Below are positions 56,605 through 64,000 of a stretch of 64,000 nucleotides of DNA, one piece after another. The position numbers and the translations under genes were made by a program. The first letter of the stretch is position 1. Each line of letters starts with the position of its first letter. Origin of the DNA: Drosophila pseudoobscura (Eukaryota > Arthropoda > Insecta > Diptera > Drosophilidae); assembly GCF_009870125.1 (NCBI RefSeq), contig NC_046683.1, positions 3,844,001-3,908,000 of the forward strand, in the 5' to 3' direction. Below the pieces are notes generated by a model. The model was given only the letters and a program-made list of their open reading frames with translations. It was not told the DNA's origin and searched no databases.

Positions 56605-58200
56605 TGCAAATCGAAGATTAGTTTTGTTTTTGTTAAGCTAAGCGTATGGAAAGCTCTAGCCATGTATTTATTTTGAGGCACAGCTGTCGCTGTCACTTAT
56701 TGTTTATACAACTACATAACCCACAGCCCCGAACCCACCCAACCCCCGAATAATCCTACTATAACCGAATAACCAACGAATTAAATACGGACACGGATAT
56801 ACCGAAGAGAAACTGGAACAAAAACAGGACAAAGGAGGAGAACCCTGGGCGCGCAGACGGATATTTAGTTTTTAAACAAAAAGACATTATGTACTAAAAA
56901 CCAACGGAGGAACACAAAGATCAAAGCTAAATTAAATCTTAAAAAACCCAACTAAAAAATTAAAAAACTAAAAAACCTAAAAAACCAAAACTAAAATGAT
57001 GTGTTGTTGAGCTTGCCCCCCACCCCCGCCAAAAAAAGAAAAAACGAAGGCGATATACCGATAAAACGATAAAACCGAACAAAATGTTGCATTCAATTAT
57101 TGCTATCGCTATTGTATAATCCCAGAAAATATATGTATGTATTGTTAAGCGCCAGCCCCACCAACCCCCCGCCCTATCCCCCTCCCAAAAGGCGAGCTTA
57201 CAGATGTTCTAAAAACTGTTACAAGAAGAAGGAGGAGATTCGATATCTCTCCCTCTCTCCATGAATATATTTACCATGTGTATGCATATGTTTTGCAAAA
57301 GCCAAAGTGATTAGTAACACATGTGTACATGTGAATGTACTATGTTGTAGGATTCCCTTCGCCATTATGGCGAATAGTACACGGTACAGGCAAATTTATT
57401 TTTGTTTTTTCTGTTAAACATCGATAGGCTGGCAAATTTGTGGATTGTTGAGGTTATGCACAAACTACATATAACTATATATATATATCTACATATATCT
57501 ATAACTGATCAGAATGCAGAGGAAAGAGCTGTCGATCTGTCGATCGCTGGATATTGTTTTATTTGTGAAATGTGCATCAAAACCAAATTGTTTTAATTGA
57601 GCTTACAAGAAATTGTATTTATATGTGTATGTGTATTTGTATTTGTGTGTGTATGTATGTAGCTGCGCTACCTATTTATATACAATATATGGTTTGAAGA
57701 CAATGGTTCTTCCGGCTTTTTGCCAACGCAAGAGTAGGAGCAAGAGCAAGAGCAAGAGAGAGTTACATAGATAGAAGAGATAGTGAGTGAGTGAGTGAGT
57801 GAGAGAGAGAGAGAGAGAGAGAGTTGAGCAGCAGTAGGTGTTTATAGATGGTACCTAACCGTGTGTGCATTGTGCTTCTGTCCTGTCAGAAATGCTTAGC
57901 TATGTATATGTATTTACAAAACAAACAACCACAACTTAACCCCTGCTGTCGCTATACAGGCATGCAATAATATACACGCATAGATATGTATATCTCATAT
58001 AGATCTGTATGTATTTTGAAACTACTATCTATGCATATGTACGTAGACCGAATGTATTGTATTTTTGTGGCACAATGAAACGTGTGTGTGTGTGCGTGTG
58101 TGTATTTACATGGTATGCATAGGATCTGATCTGATCGGGGCAGCGAGCAGCGAGTTACAAAATAAAAATGCTAAAACGTTTCAACAAACAAAAAAACACT
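56605..58200 (+). other. Long 3' UTR of the TLC gene
   Basis: No coding sequence. Contains A-rich tracts (56870-57000), TATATG and GAGT/GA microsatellites (57785-57823), and AATAAA at 58161-58166 shortly before the convergent Psf3 stop at 58225. Confidence 0.5.
57785..57823. repeat. (GAGT)n(GA)n microsatellite
   Basis: Five GAGT units run into about nine GA units. Confidence 0.9.
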
Positions 58201-58224
58201 CATAACTATTGGGGGATGTGTGTG

Positions 58225-58978
58225 TCACAGGGTGACACGTTTACTGCTGGGCAGACTGTCGCCCTCGTCGTCGCTGCGGTCACGTTTTCGCTTCTTCTGA
58301 TGCTCCTCCACCAGCTCCGAGATGAGAATTTTATTGCCCGTCATCTGCAGCCAGTTGATATACTGAAACGGGGATGGGATGCTGCATGAATGGATCACTG
58401 GAATGGACTCAGAAAGGGAAAACTTACCTGCGTATTGGTTCGCACGCCCGCCTCGTGTAGCTTCGTCTCGATGTTGTCCAGACGCAGCTCGGACTTGGCC
58501 ATTTGTCCATCGTTCTTCGATATGTCCAGCAGATGACGCACACGCTGCCGCATCGTCTCAAAGATGATGCGTCCGATGACATGGTTGCGGTCATAGGGCG
58601 TCAGATAGCGGCCAAACTCGTAAAAGTACGGATGCAGTCGCCCCAGTTCGATGTGCGTGGTCTCCGCCTCACAGACGGCCTTATGCACATTCTTGTAGAT
58701 ATCGGGAACGGAGACGGTGAAGTAGGCGTTGTTCACCTTCAGTTCCTTGATATACCAGAGCGGCAGATTGATGCTGCGCCCCGGTTCCAAGTCGTCTCCC
58801 TCTGCGCCGGCATCCAAGAAGCCTACAGAAATCCACAAAAACATTCAAATGATACGATCGAGCAGATGCTCTCGATTTACGTACCCATACGCTGAAGCTT
58901 CGTGTTGACCTTGCATTCGACCTTCTCCTGGGTTACAAATATATCCTCGATCGAGTAGTAATTTGGAAAAAAGTTCAT
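58225..58978 (-). CDS. Psf3: GINS complex subunit Psf3
   Basis: Three exons on the - strand: 58978-58885, 58822-58428, 58362-58225; phases 1 and 0; 208 aa, normal for the family (about 190-220). It starts MNFFPNYYSIEDIF, the typical Psf3 N-terminal strand motif, then the B domain (NLPLWYIKELKVNNAYFTVS, VPDIYKN). The helical A domain follows (LHPYFYEFGRYLTPYDRNHV then IGRIIFETMRQRVRHLLDIS). A conserved helix (LDNIETKLHEAGVRTNTQYI) precedes a basic tail (EEHQKKRKRDRSDDEG). Psf3 is one of four GINS subunits (Sld5-Psf1-Psf2-Psf3) that with Cdc45 and Mcm2-7 form the CMG replicative helicase in the nucleus. It is convergent with the TLC gene. All splice sites are canonical (GTACGT, GTAAGT donors). 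Confidence 0.93.
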
Positions 58979-59296
58979 CTGGCTCTTTTTATGAATTAAA
59001 AAATAGTCAAAACAAATGAAAAACTGACTTTGCGCGGTACCCAGGGCTGCACACCAAATTGGAAAAAGTAGACTCTACCTCGTTGGGCGAACACACTCTG
59101 CCAGGGTAACTGCATGCCGTTGACCTCGTGGTGGGTTTCTCTTTGGCTCCTCGTCTGTCGATTGAATTTGAATTTTATGGCGCCAAACGCCAGTTCAGGT
59201 GGGGTTTTTTGTTAATAAAGGGGGATGAATTTAAAAAAAGAATTTACAAACACTATTTTTTCCACAGGACGGCTAAGACGGTTAAGTTCGTTTTTT

Positions 59297-59334
59297 CATC
59301 GGTTATTTACGGTATATTTTAAAAATGAGATGGT
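59297..59334 (+). repeat. Dispersed promoter-like repeat, fragment D
   Basis: The segment atttacggtatattttaaaa followed by atgagatggt matches the middle of copies A-C. The ends are missing. It lies between Psf3 and the p24 gene. Confidence 0.5.
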
Positions 59335-59471
59335 GTGAGCTAGACGAAATGCTCACACACCGTGCAAATTGTGGACCACCCTCTTGTCCAAGGCACCAAT
59401 ATAGAAACCGTGTAGAAATTTCATTTAGAGAAATGTTCCAGGCCACAATGAATACCAAATCGTGATCAGCA

Positions 59472-59645
59472 TCGAGCTAACAAGTAATATTCAACCGAAA
59501 ATCAAAACCGAGGAATATGATGCAACTTGGGTGCAAATATTTCGTCAGTATATTTACGGTATATTTTTTAATCTGTGACGTAGTTCGGTATATTTCTGAA
59601 GGTCAGACCGTATCGCAAGTATCGTAAGTCAGCGGTCACACTGAA
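59472..59645 (+). promoter_or_regulatory. Dispersed promoter repeat, copy B, at the p24 gene promoter
   Basis: Begins gagctaacaagtaatattca. It contains two exact matches to the fly core-promoter Motif 6 consensus KTYRGTATWTTT (59544-59555 and 59584-59595) plus acggtatatttt. It ends in an exact Motif 1 (YGGTCACACTR) at 59633-59643, which sits 13 bases before the p24 start codon. Motif 1 (bound by M1BP) and Motif 6 typify TATA-less housekeeping promoters. Confidence 0.75.
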
Positions 59646-59656
59646 CACTAGTCGCA

Positions 59657-60500
59657 ATGAAAACAACGGTAAGCGCAAGAAAAAATGGCACGATAAAAAA
59701 AGCCTCTGCGTGCACGATAAGAGGCAAGATATGAAAATGTGTGTATTTTGGTAACGCTTACTCATTGCTCATTCCGTTCCGTTCCCCCTCCGCAGCCGCA
59801 AGTGAATCTGTTGGCTTGTCTGCTTCTCCTGCCGCTGTTCTGTGTGGTGCTGCCGGTGAATGGCTATGACAAGGAGATGACCGTCTATGTGGATGCCCGC
59901 AAGACGGAGTGCCTGTACCACAGCGTCAAGCAGGGCGAGACGATTGACTTTGAGTACCAGGTGATCGATGGTGGGCATGGGGACCTGGACATCAGCTTCA
60001 CCCTGCTCGATCCCATTGGCCTGGTGATAGTCAGTGATTTAAAGAAGCCGGACAACATGCACCGTCACGATGTGGAGAAGGAGGGCGACTATCGTTTCTG
60101 TTTCGACAACAGCTTCAGCATGTACAACCGCAAGACGGTCTTCTTTGAGCTGATTGTGGAGCGTGAGGGCGATCAGCATCATGGCGACACACAGTGGAAC
60201 GAGGATCTGGCCGATCTCACGCCCGACGAATACTACGACATGAAGGTGCAGGACATCATGGATTTTATCGGCCGCATTCGTCTGCAGCTGAATAAGGCCC
60301 GCCAGCTGCAGGACATGCTCCGATCGCATGAGGCCCGCGACCGCAATCTGGCGGAGACGAACTTCCAGAAGGTCAACCACTGGTCGATGCTGCAGATCAG
60401 TGCCATGATTGGCGTTGGTCTCATCCAGGTCTTCATGCTGCGCAGCATCTTCGAGACCCATGGTCGCATGCATCACCTGTGGCGCAAGCTGGGCATTTGA
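59657..60500 (+). CDS. p24/TMED (EMP24-GP25L) cargo receptor, gamma/TMED5-like
   Basis: Exon 1 59657-59668 (MKTT) and exon 2 59796-60500, phase 0; 238 aa. Signal peptide 1-27 (LLACLLLLPLFCVVLPVNG). The GOLD domain has the paired cysteines C43 (TECLYHSV) and C106 (YRFCFDNSFS), with FEYQVIDGGHGDLDISFTL between. A luminal coiled coil (DMKVQDIMDFIGRIRLQL, EARDRNLAETNF) precedes one TM helix (about 201-219) and a short tail ending LWRKLGI. p24 proteins cycle between ER and Golgi in COPII/COPI vesicles and select GPI-anchored and other cargo, including Wnts in flies. The sequence is closest by eye to human TMED5/TMED1. In D. melanogaster that is opossum (opm) or p24-1, and I cannot decide which, so no symbol is given. 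AATAAA at 60878 and 60890. Confidence 0.9.
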
Positions 60501-61423
60501 TGAAGCAACTCCGCCAGCCAGCCGGAGAAGACTGTGGAGTGTTTACCAAAGATGCGAGAGCTTGATCATTTTCATCCAGGTCCATGTCCATGTCCAACAG
60601 AATTTCAACATTGGACGATTGTCGATGCCAATTAGTATGTAAGACATTGTACGGCCCATAAGCCGCAGCCGCTTGCCATCATCTTAGTTCTATATAGTTC
60701 TTCATGCATGCATATTTATTGAAATCAGATGTATCTACCATATATATATATTGACTATATATATATATATATATATACCAACGTGTGTGTTTGCGTGCGT
60801 GAGTGTGTGTGTGACTGTGTAGGCATTGTTAAACAAAAGCAATTTTTAATTCTAAGCAATATTACGAGGTTATATGAAATAAATACAAGAATAAAGTGAA
60901 AGCAAATCAAAACGAGATACCTTTTGTGATGTGGACGCGTTCCACTGGGCCAGCTATGTCCACTCTTCCCCTACTCTGGTCACTTAGGCAATTATATCCG
61001 TTCTTGGATGCTACTATGGCCTGCGATCCTATCTATTTTTGCCAAGGATGCATTCTCTGCCCTGACAGAGTTCCATTTCCCTCTAGCTCTCTCGGATTGG
61101 AATGCATATTCTGCTCTGCCTGAAAGCGAGGCATCTGAAGGAATCTTTAGCGGGGAGGTTTTTCAACAGTTTTGTCATTTAATTCACTAAAAAAAAGGTA
61201 AGCCATCCACATTATTACTAGCATTGGTGTTTATTATCGACATTTCCCTCAGGAAACGGAACGCTCGCCTGCAACGGGCAGTGTTTGGAGTGGCAGCTGC
61301 AGCATCATCGTTTTATCTTGCACTCCGCACGCAGAGGTTTCGGGCCCGGGTTTCTGTTTGTGGTTTGTTTATGTGTGTGTTGGGGGGAAGGATCAACAGC
61401 AAGACCAAGCCCAGAGCCAGAGC
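60501..61423. other. Convergent 3' UTRs of the p24 gene and ND-B18
   Basis: No coding sequence. A (TA)n tract lies at 60738-60777; p24 poly(A) signals are at 60878 and 60890; the ND-B18 poly(A) signal (TTTATT on +) is at 61230-61235. Confidence 0.6.
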
Positions 61424-61777
61424 CTAGGCCGCCTTGTCCAGGCGCTTCTGGCGCTCCAGCAGGCGACGCTCGCGCTCAAACTCCTTCATGCGCAGCACAT
61501 AGTCCTCGTATTCGCAGGTCAAGTACTCGTGCTTCTCATGAGCGCACTGATAGACAAAGGGGAACTTGTCCGAGCGGCAGGCCTGGTAGGCGATCAGCTT
61601 GTGGGCACAATAGTCACGGTCTTCGAGCGGCAGCTTAACCGATTCCATCTCCTCCTGAGTGGCGATCATGACACGCTCCTTGCGAGAAGTAAATCCCAAC
61701 ATGGGATCGAATGAAGGCACAACATCCGGACCTGGTGTCACATCTGGCCTCAGATAGTGATTCACAGCGTTGCCCAT
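61424..61777 (-). CDS. ND-B18: NADH dehydrogenase 1 beta subcomplex subunit 7 (ND-B18/NDUFB7)
   Basis: A 117-aa ORF beginning MGNAVNHYLRPDVTPGPDVV. The Gly-2 context suits N-myristoylation, as in mammalian NDUFB7. Twin CX9C motifs are intact: C57-C67 (CAHKLIAYQAC) and C78-C88 (CAHEKHEYLTC), the CHCH fold oxidised by the Mia40 pathway in the intermembrane space. A charged helix follows (DYVLRMKEFERERRLLERQK). It is an accessory subunit of respiratory complex I. The ATG directly follows an acceptor (ttccccatag|G ATG), so a 5' UTR intron is likely. Its promoter is copy C of the dispersed repeat with Motif 1 at 61894-61904. The length is typical of insects. Confidence 0.93.
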   Translation of the reverse strand: MGNAVNHYLRPDVTPGPDVVPSFDPMLGFTSRKERVMIATQEEMESVKLPLEDRDYCAHKLIAYQACRSDKFPFVYQCAHEKHEYLTCEYEDYVLRMKEFERERRLLERQKRLDKAA

Positions 61778-61893
61778 CCTATGGGGAAGTCAAAGAACAT
61801 TGTTAGGGCATGCAAAATCATTTAAAATCACACTAAATAAATTACGTAAAATTTTTGTTTTCTCGTCGATTTTTTTGTTGCGGCCCTGCTGTC

Positions 61894-62062
61894 CAGTGTG
61901 ACCGCGGATTTATCGTTAAAATATAACGTCCGACCCTCAGAAATATACCGTCTCATTTTCAAAATATACCGTAAATATACTGACGAATTATTCAAGTTCC
62001 ATCATATTCCTCGTTTTTGATATTCGGTTCAATATTACTAGCTAGCTAAGACCCTCAGTTCT
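61894..62062 (-). promoter_or_regulatory. Dispersed promoter repeat, copy C, at the ND-B18 promoter
   Basis: On the - strand it reads ctagctagtaatattgaacc, atcaaaaacgaggaatatg, then exact Motif 6 GTCAGTATATTT (61984-61973), acggtatattttgaaaatga, ctgagggtcggac, and finally GCGGTCACACTG (Motif 1, 61904-61894). It matches copy B and copy A throughout, in the opposite orientation to B. Confidence 0.78.
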
Positions 62063-62348
62063 GAACTCATAATTTAATCCGATTACTACCATTTCCAACA
62101 TTTTAAAGAAAATTTCAAGGTAACGGCAGAAAGTAACTGAGTTCTAAAGCTATCTCAATGAAATTTTGTTCAGTGTATGGTCTTGCAGGTCACAAAATAT
62201 CAACCTGTGAAAAAGACATTATTAATTACGTTGGATCTATAAGGAGAATTTAAAACCATAATTGTTTTTCGCCTTCAAACTCAAATCTTATGTAGCGGTT
62301 TTTTAATAGTGGTTCGTTGGGATGAACTTAGTTCGTGCAAGGACGACC

Positions 62349-62425
62349 AATAACCATCGATAGTCCTTCCATCGATGGTTTCGCCATCGAATGGTTTAAA
62401 CATCGACATATCGACATTTCCATCG
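62349..62425. promoter_or_regulatory. ATCGAT hairpin/cluster (DRE/BEAF-like)
   Basis: aaccatcgat and atcgatggtt form inverted arms around nine bases (62353-62381). Further catcga and atatcga copies follow. It resembles the cluster at 37850-37915 and lies between the ND-B18 promoter and the next + strand gene. Confidence 0.45.
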
Positions 62426-62716
62426 GAAACTTTTAAAATGTTGTGCTACTTGCTGCAAGTGTGTGTGTCCGCGGAGTGCAAATGGCAAATGGCGTAGGCT
62501 ATAGTTAAGTTCAAGTTTTAGCAATATTTTATTAGAATGCCAATGCCAAATAGTTAATTCTTAGTTGTTTAATTAAATTTTTTTATGTTCGTAATTTTTG
62601 TGCAATAAATTAGCCAAAGATAAATTCAAGTTCGCAAATATTTTCGCTTGTTAAACGCTAACGGTACGGTTTCTTCGGTACGGTTTGCTGCTGCCCACGC
62701 AGTACGTTTTTACAGA

Positions 62717-62738
62717 GGTGTATATATATATATAAAGA
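62717..62738 (+). promoter_or_regulatory. Possible TATA box for the last gene
   Basis: gtatatatatatataaaga about 55 bases before the ATG at 62786. It may equally be only a (TA)n microsatellite. Confidence 0.3.
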
Positions 62739-62785
62739 TATCTATATAGAGAAGAAAATATCGATTTGACCGCGCTCAAGGAAAA

Positions 62786-64000
62786 ATGCCCGCAAATATG
62801 GTGGGACTATTGAATCCCATGAAATATGGTGATCATTTCTACGAGTTGTTTACAAACCAAACACGCAGGTAATCCTAATAACTACAAAGGACAATAGCTG
62901 TATCCCTCTTTTGCTTCTGTGGGGTTGAAAAATCGATCGAACCGCCGCAGTCGCAGTTGCACTCTCTCTCCTCCGCCCTCCGCCGTCAATCTAGGTCTTC
63001 AACCCCCGGCAAAAGTGATGCCAAAACGGGGTTGAAATGAGTCGCAGCCCGGGCTCGACAAATGGGCAGCACCGCTGCATCAGCTGACCCGGCTGCGCGC
63101 CAGCTGGTCTTTTGCTTCCCACTTGCCGCCTGCCTGCCTATTTTGGTGTTGTTTGTGTTGTTTTGTTTGTTGCCATTCGAGAAGCGAGACCAAAAAGACC
63201 GCGACCTGCATCACTTTTTCAAATTTCAATTTCCGTTGGTCCATTTTCCGATTGGAAATATATCGAGTGCGCGCATGCAGTCATGGCAGCGTCGGTGCCG
63301 TTACTCCACTGCAAGCCTGAATCCATAGTAGTGTTGTGTTGTTCATTTAAGTGAGAAACTGAACATGTTCCTTCCAAGCTGTTCTTTTTTGCTCACTTGT
63401 TCTTTGTTGTTCACTTGTTCATGTTTGCTCACTTGTTTTCTACTCACTTTTTGCGAAATTTTGCTCCTTAAAGGGCATTTTGCGTTCTGGCAGTTGTTGC
63501 TCATATTTGCTTTTACTTCACACTTTTTGTATTACCGGCAAAACTGTTTATTCTTTTGAAAATTCAGTATGTCGCTAATTCGAAGTATATTCGATACTTC
63601 GAAAGTATAGTGAATCATTGGAATCATTGCAATTTTTTTTTTTAGTTTTAAATGTTTGATTAAAATTGAAATGTAACGTATTTTATTTGTGTCAAAATGT
63701 TTGGTGGAGTTTGGAGTTGATTCACTTACTAAAAAAGAACAAGTGAACATGTTCCCCAAAAGGAGCAATGTTTACCCAACACTAATCCATAGGAATGTCC
63801 ACCCACGCTCTTTTCGTCCCACAGCCACACAATTTGTTTAATCGATACTCTCTTGGCCCTTCCGCAGGCGAGCCCACAATGAAAGGAGGACCCTCACCAA
63901 GCGCAAAAGCCGCAAGGAGAAGTCGGCGGCAGCGATGGCGGCCGCTGCTGCCGCCGCCGTGCTGGATGGGAATCCCGGTAGCATTGTAAATCCCCTGGAT
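62786..64000 (+). CDS. First two coding exons of an unidentified gene (runs off the window)
   Basis: Exon 1 62786-62868 (MPANMVGLLNPMKYGDHFYE then LFTNQTR) ends with a cag|gtaatc donor in phase 2. Exon 2 starts at 63868 after ccttccgcag and is open to the window end. The joined frame continues RRAHNERRTLTKRKSRKEKS, an Ala run, then VLDGNPGSIVNPLD. The N-terminus is hydrophilic and basic, with no signal peptide, suggesting a cytoplasmic or nuclear start, or the cytosolic N-terminus of a large membrane protein. Family not recognised. The ATG context gaaaaATGcc is acceptable. Intron 1 (62869-63867) shows no gene. Confidence 0.7.

Noticed and set aside
1-64000. tRNA, rRNA, CRISPR or bacterial operon features
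   Set aside because: No T-loop/anticodon arrangement, rRNA segment or direct-repeat array was noticed by eye; the window is insect nuclear DNA. A covariance-model scan was not possible.

Overview
The window is eukaryotic nuclear DNA from a Drosophila species. It shows small GT-AG introns, GC-rich third codon positions in exons against AT-rich flanks, dense (CA)n, (TA)n and (CAG)n microsatellites, fly core-promoter motifs (TATA/Inr, Motif 1, Motif 6, DRE/BEAF-like ATCGAT), and several genes recognisable as fly orthologues. The recognised set (Gip, l(1)G0289, Psf3, a TMED5-type p24 gene, the NDUFB7 subunit ND-B18) suggests Muller element A, the ancestral Drosophila X. The species is not D. melanogaster as I know it; an obscura-group fly is a guess.

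Layout. 1-118: 3' end of an unidentified + strand gene, convergent with Gip (hydroxypyruvate isomerase, - strand). 6.7-21.1 kb: a + strand gene for a single-pass membrane protein, with a TATA promoter, a 5' UTR exon, one large exon, a TM exon, a 42-nt cassette exon and a last exon. Its stop codon is followed in frame by 171 coding-like codons, and the stop context is TAA CAG TTA, a match to the CAR-YYA readthrough signal. 23.1-24.8 kb: two tandem secreted C-type lectin genes. 27.1-29.5 kb: six exons of l(1)G0289 (plexin-domain-containing/PSI membrane protein, - strand); its 5' exon was not found. 38.9-56.6 kb: a TLC-domain multi-pass membrane protein (+). Its 16.2-kb first intron holds two long intronless antisense ORFs, an 854-aa basic protein and a 2428-aa Cys/Gln/Arg-rich low-complexity protein, plus a frameshifted ORF. 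58.2-59.0 kb: Psf3 (GINS subunit, -). 59.7-60.5 kb: p24/TMED cargo receptor (+). 61.4-61.8 kb: ND-B18 (complex I, -). 62.8 kb to the end: first two coding exons of an unidentified + strand gene.

The most interesting non-genic signal is a dispersed repeat of about 170 bp, found in three near-full copies and one fragment. It carries arrays of the Motif-6-like GGTATATTT core-promoter element. In two copies it ends in Motif 1 (GGTCACACTG) at the apparent promoters of the p24 and ND-B18 genes; a third copy lies upstream of the TLC-domain gene inside a roughly 130-bp inverted repeat. This looks like a mobile or duplicated housekeeping promoter cassette. All gene models are by eye; splice sites were chosen by GT/AG, phase and protein continuity.
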